Below, one piece after another: positions 32,108 to 40,554 of a stretch of 64,000 bases of DNA (positions are counted from its first letter, which is position 1; each line of letters starts with the position of its first letter). The DNA lies in NCBI RefSeq assembly GCF_900114315.1, contig NZ_FOSQ01000003.1, forward strand, positions 248,001-312,000. Direction: 5' to 3'. This DNA comes from Falsiroseomonas stagni DSM 19981. GTDB lineage: Bacteria > Pseudomonadota > Alphaproteobacteria > Acetobacterales > Acetobacteraceae. The translations under genes were made by a program, and so were the position numbers. The notes under the pieces were generated by a model. That model ran no database searches, was not told the DNA's origin, and saw nothing but the letters and a program-made list of their open reading frames with translations.

Positions 32108-32689
32108 CTACGCCTGCGGCTCCGCCGCCGCCCCCGCCACAACCCGCTTCGGCTCATCCTGCGCCCCCAGCAGCGCCAGCAGCCCTTCCAGCAGTTGCGC
32201 CGGTGCCGGCGGGCAGCCCGGGATCACCAGGTCCACCGGCAGCACCGGCGTCACCCCGCCCTCCACCGCGTAGCTGCCCTTGAAGACGCCGCCATCCGCC
32301 GCGCAATCGCCGACGGCCACCACCCAGCAGGGCTCCGGCGTGCAGGCGCGGGTGCGTTCCAGCGCCTCCCGCATGTTGCGCGTCACCGGCCCCGTCACCA
32401 GCAGCACATCGGCATGGCGGGGGGAGGCGACGAAGCGCAGCCCGAAGCGCTCCAGGTCATAGAGCACGCCAGCCAGCGCATTCACCTCCAGCTCGCAGCC
32501 ATTGCAGGACCCCGCATCGACCTGGCGGATGGAGAGGCTGCGGCCGAGCCTGGCGCGCGCCGTTGCCTCCACCCGCGCGGCCAGCGCCTCCACGACCTCA
32601 TCGGGCGGGGGCGTCGCGGGTTCGGTCAGGGGCCTGCCGACCAGCCCCTGGGCGAGTCGGGGCCAGAGCAGGCGGCGGAAGGTCTTCAT
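32108..32689 (-). CDS. hyfI: NuoB/HyfI-like Fe-S subunit of a hyf-type complex
   Basis: A protein of 193 residues with the four cysteines that hold the proximal [4Fe-4S] (N2-type) cluster: Cys62 and Cys65 (AGSCNGCELEVNAL), Cys129 (VGDCAADGG) and Cys159 (IPGCPPAPAQL). Homologous to the small subunit of group 4 hydrogenases and to NuoB. In such complexes it docks to the large subunit and membrane arm. Last gene of the cluster; its ATG overlaps the upstream small gene (ATGA). The cluster is intact here even though the large subunit lacks the usual NiFe motifs. Confidence 0.9.
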   Translation of the reverse strand: MKTFRRLLWPRLAQGLVGRPLTEPATPPPDEVVEALAARVEATARARLGRSLSIRQVDAGSCNGCELEVNALAGVLYDLERFGLRFVASPRHADVLLVTGPVTRNMREALERTRACTPEPCWVVAVGDCAADGGVFKGSYAVEGGVTPVLPVDLVIPGCPPAPAQLLEGLLALLGAQDEPKRVVAGAAAEPQA

Positions 32690-32922
32690 GCCGTGCGTGC
32701 CATCCGAAGCAGGTCGTTGCCCTCGGGATCGCGCAGCAGCAGTTCCGTGCCCGGCGGCACGCGCTCCACGATCCAGCCGATCTCGTCCAGCGCATGGGCG
32801 CGGTCGCTATAGGCCCAGTGCTCCAGCACGCCGCGGCCCGGCCCCGGCTTGAACAGGGTGACGGTGAACTGGCCCGTGGCGCCGCGGGCGGCGCTGGCCT
32901 TGCTGTGGGCGCGACCGCTCAT
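32686..32922 (-). CDS. Small uncharacterised protein inside the hyf-like operon
   Basis: A protein of 78 residues beginning MSGRAHSKAS, soluble, with no cysteines and no membrane segment. The core reads FTVTLFKPGPGRGVLEHWAYSDRAHALDEIGWIVERVPPGTELLLRDPEGNDLLRM, which looks like a compact alpha/beta domain. It is translationally coupled to hyfI by ATGA, and 75 bp separate it from hyfG. It sits where hydrogenase-4 operons place the ferredoxin-like HyfH but is not ferredoxin-like. Either a lineage-specific subunit or an assembly factor. I recognise no family. Confidence 0.7.
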   Translation of the reverse strand: MSGRAHSKASAARGATGQFTVTLFKPGPGRGVLEHWAYSDRAHALDEIGWIVERVPPGTELLLRDPEGNDLLRMARTA

Positions 32923-32997
32923 CCGCCGAACACAGCGGAAGCGCCGGCGCCTGTCACCCGAAACCTCCGCGATGTCACAGGTCCCTCTCCGCGATCT

Positions 32998-34512
32998 TCA
33001 CAGATCGACCCCGCTGTAGGAGCAGTTGAAGGATTTGTTGCAGAGCGGGAAATCGGCGACGATGTTGCCCTCGATAGCCGCTTCCAGCAGCGGCCATTGC
33101 AGCCAGGACGGGTCGCGCGGGAAGACGGCGCGGATCAGCCCGCCATCATCCAGCGCCATCCAAGTGACGATCTCGCCCCGGAACCCCTCGACCACGGCGA
33201 TGCCCTCGCCGCCCTTCTGCGGCAGCGATTGGTGGATCTCCCCGCCGGGCGCCGCCGCCAGCGCCTCCCGCACCAGGGCGATGGAATCGGACAGTTCCGC
33301 GATCCGCACGCGCACCCGCGCATCCACGTCGCCCTCGGTCCGGATGGCGGCCTCGGGCACCAGCGATTCGTAGGGTGCGTGGGGCAGGGCGATGCGCGCA
33401 TCGAAGCCGCGGCCGGAGGCCCGCCCCACATACCCCCCCGCCGCGAAGGCGGCCGCCAGCGCCGGCTTCAGGAAGCCCGTGCCCACCACCCGGTCCTGCA
33501 GGCTGGCATGGCTGTCATAGATGGAGACCAGCGCCGGCATTTCCGCCTCCACCGCCGCCAGCGCGGCGAGGATCGCCTCCGTGCCGCCCGGCAGCATCTC
33601 CATCGCCAGCCCGCCCGGGATGACGCGGTCCATCAGCAGGCGGTGGCCGAAGGCGGCGGCGTTCGCGCGCAGCACGCCTTCCCGCAGCAGGCCGCAGCGG
33701 GCATGGGGATAGGCGAAGGCCGCGTCGTTGCAGATGAAGCCCCAGTCACCCAGGTGGTTGGCGATCCGCTCCAGCTCCAGCATCGCCAGCCGCAGCCACA
33801 CCGCGCGCGGCGGCGGCGTGGCGCCCGTCGCGGCTTCGGCGGCAAGCGCGAAGGCCAGCGCATGGGCCACGGTGGTATCGCCGGACAGGCGCGCGGCGTA
33901 GCGCGCGGCGGCGCGGGGGGACTTGCCCGTCATCAGCCCGATCGTGCCCTTGTGGGTGTAGCCGAGCCGCTGTTCGAGCCGGACCACCACCTCCCCCTGC
34001 ACGGTGAAGCGGAAATGCCCGGGCTCGATGATCCCGGCATGGACGGGGCCGACGGGAATCTGATGCCAGCCCTCGCCCTCGATGGGCAGGAATTCCGGCT
34101 GCTCCGCCGGCAGGGTGCGCCGCGCGGGCCGGGCGGCGTTCGGCCCCGTCACCGGCCAGCGCCCATGGTCCAGCCAGGGGCGGAGATCGACGCCGCCTTC
34201 CGCGCTGTAGGACCAGAGGTCGCGGATCATCCGCTCGAACCGCACCGCGCCGGGGCGGGCGGGGGAGAGGGCGGGGTAGCGCCCGTCCTGCACCGGCGTC
34301 GTCGCCAGCAGCAGCGTGTTCCCGGCCTCATCCAGGAAGGCCGCATGGACGAAGCCCGGCTCCGCCCAGAAGGACAGCAGGGCGAGGCTCGGTTCCGTCC
34401 GCAGCGCATCGCGCAGATCGCCGAAGGCCGCCGGTGCCAGCAGGTAGCGTTCGAAGGGCGCGCATCCCTGCGCCGCGCCGCGCCGGATCCAGGCGGAGGC
34501 CGCGCCGCTCAT
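32998..34512 (-). CDS. hyfG: HyfG-like large subunit (30/49-kDa fusion) without NiFe ligands
   Basis: A protein of 504 residues from ATG 34512, overlapping the hyfF stop (ATGA). The N-terminal part (about 1-125) is the 30-kDa/NuoC-like domain; the rest is the 49-kDa/NuoD-like domain (HQIPVGPVHAGIIEPGHFRF, LEQRLGYTHKGT). In NiFe hydrogenases the next motif is R-V-C-G-x-C; here residues 208-217 are RLSGDTTVAH, with Ser and Thr at the cysteine positions. The C-terminal DPCxxC is also absent: the protein ends DFPLCNKSFNCSYSGVDL, with two Cys in other positions. So the NiFe site cannot form as known, placing this with energy-converting hydrogenase-related (Ehr) complexes. Confidence 0.9.
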   Translation of the reverse strand: MSGAASAWIRRGAAQGCAPFERYLLAPAAFGDLRDALRTEPSLALLSFWAEPGFVHAAFLDEAGNTLLLATTPVQDGRYPALSPARPGAVRFERMIRDLWSYSAEGGVDLRPWLDHGRWPVTGPNAARPARRTLPAEQPEFLPIEGEGWHQIPVGPVHAGIIEPGHFRFTVQGEVVVRLEQRLGYTHKGTIGLMTGKSPRAAARYAARLSGDTTVAHALAFALAAEAATGATPPPRAVWLRLAMLELERIANHLGDWGFICNDAAFAYPHARCGLLREGVLRANAAAFGHRLLMDRVIPGGLAMEMLPGGTEAILAALAAVEAEMPALVSIYDSHASLQDRVVGTGFLKPALAAAFAAGGYVGRASGRGFDARIALPHAPYESLVPEAAIRTEGDVDARVRVRIAELSDSIALVREALAAAPGGEIHQSLPQKGGEGIAVVEGFRGEIVTWMALDDGGLIRAVFPRDPSWLQWPLLEAAIEGNIVADFPLCNKSFNCSYSGVDL

Positions 34513-35978
34513 CCCACCATCCTCGCGCCGTCCCGCAGCAGCGCGGCCAGCCCGGCCGGCGCGGCCAGTGCCAGCAGCGCCGCCAGCACCAGGTGCAGCC
34601 AGGTGGGGATGCTGGCCCATAGCAGGCCGCCGGGCAGGGCGAAGGCGCCCTCCGCCGGGCGATCGGGCGTCGGCTCCCCCAGGCACAGCCGCTGCATCGC
34701 CGTCACCAGCGCGCCCCCCGCCACCAGCAGCCCGAGCCCCAATGGCAGCAGCAGCCAGGGCTGCGATGCCGCCGTTGCCACCACCATGGAGAATTCGGAC
34801 AGGAACAGCGTGAAGGGCGGCAGCCCCGCCAGCGCCGCCATCGCCAGCGCCAGCGCCCAGCCCAGCCCCGGATGGCTGGTGGCGAGCCCGCCGATATCGG
34901 CGATCTTCTGGCTGCCCTTCAGATGCGCCGCAGCCCCCACCGCGAAGAAGGCCGCGGACTTCACCAGCGAATGCCCCAGCATGTGCAGCAGCCCCGCCAG
35001 GCTGGCCGCCGGCCCGCCGATGCCGAAGGCGAAGGTCGCCAGGCCCATATGCTCGATGCTGGACCAGGCCAGCAGCCGCCGCGCATCCCGCCGCCGCCAC
35101 AGGGCGAAGGCGGCCAGCAGCAGGGACAGCAGCCCGAAGGCCACCAGCAGCGGCCCCGGCGGCAGCGCGCCGGGATGCGCGCCGACGATCGCCTTGGCCC
35201 GCAGCACCGCGAACAGCGCCGCGTTCAGCAGCAGCCCGGACAGCACGGCGTTGATCGGCAGCGGGCCCTCGGCTTCCGCATCCGGCAGCCAGGAATGCAG
35301 CGGCGCCAGCCCCGCCTTGGTGCCGTAGCCCACCAGCAGGAAGACGAAGGCCAGCGACAGCACGCCGGGATCGCAGCGCGACGCCACCGCCACCAGCGCG
35401 CCCCAGGACAGGCCGGGATCACCCGTCCCCACCACCGGCTGCGCCGCCAGGTACAGCAGGATCGTGCCGAACAGGGCGAGTGCGATGCCGACGCCGCAGA
35501 GGATGAAGAACTTCCACGCCGCCTCCACCGCCGCGGCCGTGCCATGCACCGCCACCATCAGGACGGAGGCGAGGGTCGCGATCTCGATCGCCACCCACAT
35601 GACGCCGAGATTGTCCGACAGCAGCGCCAGGTATTGCGCGCCCATGAAGACCTGGAAGGCCGCGTGATAGGCCCGCGCGCGCAGATCGTCGAAGCGCTCC
35701 GCCGCCACCGTGGCGAAGGAAAAGCAGGCGGTGGTCAGCCCGATGACGGCGCCGACCAGCACGAAGGGCAGGTTCAGCGCATCCGTCCGCGTCCAGCCCT
35801 GCTGCCCGAACTCCTCCCCCATCACCACCAGCGCCAGCACCAGGCTGGCGGCGGCAACGCCGACATTGACCGCCGCCGGCAGGCGGCCCCGCTGGCCATC
35901 CCCATGGGGCATCAGCGCCAGCACCACGGCGCCGCCCCAGGGCAGGAAGACGATCAGCCAGGGCAGGTGCAATTCCAT
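34509..35978 (-). CDS. hyfF: HyfF-like antiporter-type membrane subunit
   Basis: A protein of 489 residues from ATG 35978, overlapping the hyfE stop by one base (TGATG). About 14 membrane helices of the Mrp/NuoN family. The conserved region VGYGTKAGLAPLHSWLPDAEAEGPLPINAVLSG carries the Lys and His of the proton channel, preceded by the acidic VAIEIATLASVL (Glu in TM5) and followed by SSIEHMG and HMLGHSLVKSAAFF. Predicted to move protons or sodium, coupled to redox chemistry in HyfG/HyfI. Confidence 0.92.
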   Translation of the reverse strand: MELHLPWLIVFLPWGGAVVLALMPHGDGQRGRLPAAVNVGVAAASLVLALVVMGEEFGQQGWTRTDALNLPFVLVGAVIGLTTACFSFATVAAERFDDLRARAYHAAFQVFMGAQYLALLSDNLGVMWVAIEIATLASVLMVAVHGTAAAVEAAWKFFILCGVGIALALFGTILLYLAAQPVVGTGDPGLSWGALVAVASRCDPGVLSLAFVFLLVGYGTKAGLAPLHSWLPDAEAEGPLPINAVLSGLLLNAALFAVLRAKAIVGAHPGALPPGPLLVAFGLLSLLLAAFALWRRRDARRLLAWSSIEHMGLATFAFGIGGPAASLAGLLHMLGHSLVKSAAFFAVGAAAHLKGSQKIADIGGLATSHPGLGWALALAMAALAGLPPFTLFLSEFSMVVATAASQPWLLLPLGLGLLVAGGALVTAMQRLCLGEPTPDRPAEGAFALPGGLLWASIPTWLHLVLAALLALAAPAGLAALLRDGARMVG

Positions 35979-36643
35979 CACCCCCCCCGCAGCCGGTCGA
36001 GGAGGGAGGTGTCCAGGGTCTCCAGCCGGTCCCGGATCTGGAAGACGACGACGCCGGCGACGACGGCCACCATCAGCACCAGCGCGGCGGTCGACAGTTC
36101 CACCACCAGCGGCATGCCCGTCACGCCGACGGCGGCCAGGATCAGCCCGTTCTCCAGGCTCATCAGCCCGATCACCTGGCTGATCGCGTTGCGCCGCGTG
36201 ATCATCATCAGCATGCCGAGCAGCACGACGGAGAGTGCCAGCGCCATGTCCTCCCGCGTCAGGGCCTGCGCCTGGCCGGCGGTGATGGGCAGGATGACGA
36301 GGACGGAAAGCCCCACCAGCGCCACCGCGGCCACCAGCGATGCGCCGACGCCCAGCGCCGTCTCCACCGTGCGATGCAGGCCAAGCCGCCCGAGCAGCAG
36401 CCGCAGCGCCAGCGGGATGGCGACGGCCTTGGCGACGAAGGCGATGGCGGCCGTCACATAGAGCCCCGCCGCCCCCTGGATGTAGCCCTGCCACGCCGCC
36501 GCCGCCGCCAGCAGCGCGCCCTGCACCGCGAAGGCGCTGATCACCGCATCCAGCCGCCGCTGGTACAGCAGCACGAAGGACAGCAGCAGCACCCCGCCGC
36601 CGAGGAGATGCGCCACGTCATAGGCGGGCGTGCCGAAGCTCAT
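35978..36643 (-). CDS. hyfE: HyfE-like (MrpC/NuoK-type) membrane subunit
   Basis: A protein of 221 residues with six or seven membrane helices. The N-terminal half is family-specific (AHLLGGGVLLLSFVLLYQRRLDAVISAFAVQGALL). The C-terminal half is NuoK/MrpC-like: ALSVVLLGMLMMITRRNAISQVIGLMSLENGLILAA, with the conserved Glu in the last segment. Part of the hyfBCEFG membrane arm; 10 bp after hyfC. Confidence 0.92.
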   Translation of the reverse strand: MSFGTPAYDVAHLLGGGVLLLSFVLLYQRRLDAVISAFAVQGALLAAAAAWQGYIQGAAGLYVTAAIAFVAKAVAIPLALRLLLGRLGLHRTVETALGVGASLVAAVALVGLSVLVILPITAGQAQALTREDMALALSVVLLGMLMMITRRNAISQVIGLMSLENGLILAAVGVTGMPLVVELSTAALVLMVAVVAGVVVFQIRDRLETLDTSLLDRLRGG

Positions 36644-36653
36644 GCCCCGCCCC

Positions 36654-37613
36654 TCATGCGAGACTCGTGGAAACGAACAGCAGCAGCGCGCCCAGCAGCC
36701 CCAGCAGCAGCGCGGCGCCGAGGAATTCAGGCACCCGGAAGACGCGCATCTTGGCGATGGCGCTTTCGAACACCGCCAGCGCCAGGCACAGCACGCCCAT
36801 CTTGGCGATCCAGGCCAGCAGCCCGACCACCCAGCCCAGCGGCGCCCAGCCCGGGGCCGCGGTGCCGAAGGGGAAGAAGATGGCGGCCAGCAGCGCGAAC
36901 CACAGCGTCAGCCGCATCGCCGCCGCCGCATCCCACAGCGCCAAATGGCGGCCGGAGGCTTCCAGGATCATCGCCTCATGCACCATGGTGAGTTCGAGGT
37001 GGGTGGCCGGGTTGTCCACCGGGATGCGCGCATTCTCCGCCACCGCCACCGCCAGCAGCGCCACCAGGGCGAGGCCGAGCGAGACGCGCAGGCCGAGCGT
37101 GCCTTCCTGGAACGTCATGGCGATGGCGTCGAGCCCCGTGGTCCCCGCCAGGATGGCGAAGGACATCACCGCCAGCAGCAGCGCCGGTTCCGCCAGCGCC
37201 GCGAAGGACATTTCACGGCTTGCGCCAAGCCCGCCGAAGGCGGTGCCGACATCGAGGCCCGCCAGCGCCATGCAAACCCGCCCCAGCGCCAGCAGCCCGG
37301 CGATGACGATCAGGTCGCCAAGCCCCGCCAAGGCCATGCCATGGGCGAAGGAGGGCACCAGCGCCGCGGCCGCCAGCGCGGCGGCGGCGCCGACATAGGG
37401 CGCGCCCCGGCTGATCCAGCTCGCATTCTCCGCCAGCACCGGCCGCTTGCGCAGCAGCTTGAGAAAATCCCGCAACGGCTGCAGCGGGCTGGCGCCGACG
37501 CGCCCCATCATCCGCGCCTTCAGCCAGCGCACCACGCCCACCACCAGCGGCGCCGCCACCAGCAGCAGCGCCAGGTGGATCGCCTGGGTCAGCACGCCCA
37601 TGACGGCCGTCAT
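36654..37613 (-). CDS. hyfC: HyfC/HycD-like (NuoH-type) membrane subunit
   Basis: A protein of 319 residues from ATG 37613, overlapping the hyfB stop by one base. NuoH family: the RVGASPLQPLRDFLKLLRK motif near residue 40 binds at the junction with the peripheral arm, followed by the conserved ENARIPVDNPATHLELTMVHEAMILEASG, with acidic residues on the cytoplasmic side. Eight membrane helices. This subunit connects the HyfG/HyfI arm to the proton-pumping subunits. Confidence 0.93.
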   Translation of the reverse strand: MTAVMGVLTQAIHLALLLVAAPLVVGVVRWLKARMMGRVGASPLQPLRDFLKLLRKRPVLAENASWISRGAPYVGAAAALAAAALVPSFAHGMALAGLGDLIVIAGLLALGRVCMALAGLDVGTAFGGLGASREMSFAALAEPALLLAVMSFAILAGTTGLDAIAMTFQEGTLGLRVSLGLALVALLAVAVAENARIPVDNPATHLELTMVHEAMILEASGRHLALWDAAAAMRLTLWFALLAAIFFPFGTAAPGWAPLGWVVGLLAWIAKMGVLCLALAVFESAIAKMRVFRVPEFLGAALLLGLLGALLLFVSTSLA

Positions 37614-39646
37614 CACCGGGCCTCCAGCCAGGCGATCAGCGCCAGCAGCGCCACCAGCGTGCCGAAGGGCAGCATCAGGCACTGGGCGAGGGTCAAATCC
37701 CGCAGCCTCTCCACCTGCGCGGAGATCGCATCCCGCAGCCGCGCCACCGGCGCCAGCACCAGCGCATCCGACGGATCGGCGAAGCCGGCCTCGATCCGCG
37801 CCGGGGCGGGGTCGCCGGGCGGGGGCATGGCCACCCGCGCATGCGCCGCCAGCAGCGGCGTGCCGAGGATCTGCCGCAGCGGCTGGCCGAACCCCGCGGC
37901 GCTGGGCTGGGTCACCGGGTCGCCGCAGACCAGGTGCTGGGGCGGCGCCATGAAGCCGCCATCCCAGGCCGGGCTGCGCGCCACGCCGGCGGGCGTGCGC
38001 CGCCGCACCGCGTACCAGATGCCCGCGCCCAGCACCGCCAGCAGCGCCGCGATGCCGATCGGCAGGTAGGCGCCGGCGCCATCGCCCACCACCACCCCGG
38101 CAAGGGTCGCGCGTTCCGTCACATCCTGCCGCACCAGCCGTTGCAGGGCGCCCTCCGCCAGCGCCAGCATCGGCCCCGGCAGCAGGCCGAACAGCACGGT
38201 CAGTCCCGCCGGCAGCAGCAGCGCGACCCGCGCGGGCCAGGGCCCATCCTCCGCCCCCGCCGCGCGGGGCGTGCGCGGGCGGCCCAGGAACACCAGGCCG
38301 AACAGCCGCACCATCGCCGCCGTGGCGAGCGCAGCCGACAGCGCCGCCAGCGCCGCCACCCCCAGCGCCAGCACCTGGAAGCCGAGGTCACCCACCCGCC
38401 AGGCCGAGAGCAGCGCCTGCAGCAGCAGCCATTCGCTGGCGAAGCCCGACAGCGGCGGCAGGCTGGCCGCCGCCCCCACCCCCACCAGCATGGCCGCCGC
38501 CGTCCAGGGCATCCCCTGGATCAGCCCCCCCAGCCGATCGAGGCGACGGGATGCGGCGCCGACCTGCACCTCCCCCATGCCGAGGAAGAGCAGCGTCTTG
38601 AACAGCCCGTGATTGAGGATGTGCAGCAGCGCCGCCCCCGCCGCCAGCCCCGCCAGCGCGCCCAGATCCGCGCCCCGGAAGGCGCAGGCCAGGCCGAGGC
38701 CGATGACGATCAGCCCCACATTCTCCACGGAGGAACAGGCCAGCAGCGTCTTCCCGTCCTCCTCCACATTGGCGCGCAGCGAACCGATCACGGCGGAGGC
38801 CGCGCCCATCACCAGCAGCGGCACGCCCCACCAGATCGGCTGCGCCGGGCCGCAGAGGTCGAGCAGCAGCCGCGCCAGCAGATAGACCGCGACCTTGGTC
38901 ATGGCGCCCGACATCAGCGCGGTGACATGGCTGGGCGCGGCCGGATAGGCGATGGGCAGCCAGGCATGCAGCGGCACGAGCCCCGCCTTGGCACCGGCAC
39001 CCACCATCACCAGCAGCAGGATCACCGCGGCGCGCGGCCCTTCCGGCGGCATGGCGCGGATCGCCGCGAAGCTGACATCGCCGCCCGGCGCCGCCAGCAG
39101 CCCGATGGCGGGCACCAGGCAGATGCCCGACAGGATGGCGAAGACCAGGTAGAGCCTGGCCGCGCTGCGGTTCTCCCCCTGGTCATGATCCGCAGCCACC
39201 AGCACCCAGGAAGCGAGGGACATCGCCTCGAACCCCAGCAGCAGGGTGAAGCCGTCGGCGGCCAGCAGGGTCAGCGCCATGGCCGCCAGGAACAGTGGAT
39301 AGGCGGCCAGCACCCGCACCGGCGCCTGGTTGGCATGGGACAGGGCGAACAGCGCCGAACAGGCGCCGACCAGCCCCAGCAGCATCAGGAACCAGGCCGA
39401 CAGCCCATCGAGCGCCAGCAGCAGCGGCGCGAAGCTGCCCGGCATCAGCGGCCGGGGCGCGACCGGCCCGCCCAGCAGCGCCCCCAGCCCGCAGGCCGCG
39501 AAGACCAGCGCCGCCAGCAGCGCCCCCCCATGCACGATCATGCCGACCGGCAGCCGCCGCCCGCCCGCCGGCATCTGCGCCGCCAGCACCGGCACCACGG
39601 CCAGCACCACCAGCAGAGCCAGCGTGAGGGAGAGCGCCGTCAGCAC
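37613..39646 (-). CDS. hyfB: HyfB-like large antiporter-type membrane subunit
   Basis: A protein of 677 residues, the usual length of HyfB/HycC. It starts at GTG 39646; no ATG with a good site was found nearby. It has about 16 membrane helices of the NuoL/M/N family with the channel motifs LGFEAMSLASWVLV (TM5 Glu), VGAGAKAGLVPLHAWLPIAYPAAPSHVTALMSGAMTK (Lys/His), SSVENVG and HILNHGLFKTLLFLGMG. The C-terminal extension (SPAWDGGFMAPPQHLVCG, then a final helix) is HyfB-specific. First gene of the operon, divergent from the TRAP dctQ gene across 218 bp with no recognised motif. Confidence 0.93.
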   Translation of the reverse strand: MLTALSLTLALLVVLAVVPVLAAQMPAGGRRLPVGMIVHGGALLAALVFAACGLGALLGGPVAPRPLMPGSFAPLLLALDGLSAWFLMLLGLVGACSALFALSHANQAPVRVLAAYPLFLAAMALTLLAADGFTLLLGFEAMSLASWVLVAADHDQGENRSAARLYLVFAILSGICLVPAIGLLAAPGGDVSFAAIRAMPPEGPRAAVILLLVMVGAGAKAGLVPLHAWLPIAYPAAPSHVTALMSGAMTKVAVYLLARLLLDLCGPAQPIWWGVPLLVMGAASAVIGSLRANVEEDGKTLLACSSVENVGLIVIGLGLACAFRGADLGALAGLAAGAALLHILNHGLFKTLLFLGMGEVQVGAASRRLDRLGGLIQGMPWTAAAMLVGVGAAASLPPLSGFASEWLLLQALLSAWRVGDLGFQVLALGVAALAALSAALATAAMVRLFGLVFLGRPRTPRAAGAEDGPWPARVALLLPAGLTVLFGLLPGPMLALAEGALQRLVRQDVTERATLAGVVVGDGAGAYLPIGIAALLAVLGAGIWYAVRRRTPAGVARSPAWDGGFMAPPQHLVCGDPVTQPSAAGFGQPLRQILGTPLLAAHARVAMPPPGDPAPARIEAGFADPSDALVLAPVARLRDAISAQVERLRDLTLAQCLMLPFGTLVALLALIAWLEAR

Positions 39647-39864
39647 GGCAGGCGGGCGAAGCGCATCACGGCCGCGACGATACGCAGCCCGGCGGCGGGA
39701 CAGAAGGGGGAGGGTGGTTCATGGACATCTCGCAACGGTCCTGCCCCGTCCTGGTTCCTTCCCGGGAAAGTCCCCTTGGCCTCGGGGGACCACCGGCGCT
39801 AGATGACGCCACTCGGCGCCCCCGGCGCCCAACCCATCGAAATCCAGGGAGTGCGCCCGTCTCC

Positions 39865-40416
39865 ATGGGCCCCTTGCTCGCCTTCAGTCGCGCGGTCGAT
39901 GCCATGAACACCGCCTTCGGCCGCCTGGCCGATTGGCTGGTGCTGCTCGCCTGCCTCATCAGCGCCGGCAATGCCTTCGCGCGCTACGGCTTCTCCTCCG
40001 GCTCCAACGCCTGGCTGGAGGTGCAGTGGTACTTCTTCGCCGGCGTCGTGATGCTGGGCGCCGCCTATACTTTGTTCCGGAACGAACATGTGCGCGTGGA
40101 CCTGATCTACGGCTCGATCAGCGAAAGGGCGCGGCTGTGGGTGGATGTGGTCGGCATCGCGCTGTTCCTGCTGCCCGCCATGGTGCTGCTGGCCTGGATG
40201 ACCTGGCCCTTCTTCGTGGAGAGCTGGATGCGGGCGGAGACCTCCTCCTCCCCCGGCGGCCTCATCCGCTGGCCGGTGAAGCTGCTGCTGCCGCTGGGCT
40301 TCGCGCTGATGGCGGTGCAGGGGCTGTCGGAGCTGGTGAAGCGCGTGGCGCTGCTGCGCGGCATCCGGCTGGAAGACGGCCGCATCCACGCCAGCTACGC
40401 CCGGCCCGAGCAGTAG
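39865..40416 (+). CDS. TRAP transporter small permease (DctQ type)
   Basis: A protein of 183 residues from ATG 39865; the frame is open from 39721, but the family N-terminus begins here. Four membrane helices: LADWLVLLACLISAGNAFARYGF, WYFFAGVVMLGAAYTLFRNEHVRVDLIY (the conserved E-H-V-R-V-D motif), VVGIALFLLPAMVLLAWM and LLLPLGFALMAVQGLSEL. Partners the large permease 138 bp downstream. No DctP binding protein is adjacent, so substrate is unknown. The mannitol/chloroaromatic subfamily is suggested by the partner. Confidence 0.9.
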   Translation: MGPLLAFSRAVDAMNTAFGRLADWLVLLACLISAGNAFARYGFSSGSNAWLEVQWYFFAGVVMLGAAYTLFRNEHVRVDLIYGSISERARLWVDVVGIALFLLPAMVLLAWMTWPFFVESWMRAETSSSPGGLIRWPVKLLLPLGFALMAVQGLSELVKRVALLRGIRLEDGRIHASYARPEQ

Positions 40417-40446
40417 GCCCGGGATGGAAAGACGTTTTCTTTTTTC

Positions 40447-40534
40447 GGCCGCCAAGGGCGGCCCGCGCACAGCGCTCGCTTCTGGCCCGATTCCACGGCG
40501 CGTCGGCGCGCAAGGCAAGGCCGCGGATGCGGCC
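40447..40534. repeat. Short-palindrome string between dctQ and dctM
   Basis: ggccgcc - aag - ggcggcc (40447-40463) preceded by the pyrimidine-rich gacgttttcttttttc, smaller stems, then ggccgc - ggat - gcggcc (40519-40534). It resembles the string at 30080-30170, where ggccgcc/ggcggcc is likewise preceded by agatcgttccttcc. It may be a terminator or processing site setting the dctQ:dctM ratio, or a dispersed repeat. Confidence 0.65.
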
Positions 40535-40554
40535 GCCCGCCACTTGAGGGCACG

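Noticed and set aside
34509-39646. The cluster as respiratory complex I or a true NiFe hydrogenase-4
   Set aside because: It lacks nuoA/J/E/F/G and has HyfB, HyfC, HyfE and HyfF-type subunits, so it is not complex I. The large subunit lacks the NiFe cysteines, so it is not a standard hydrogenase.
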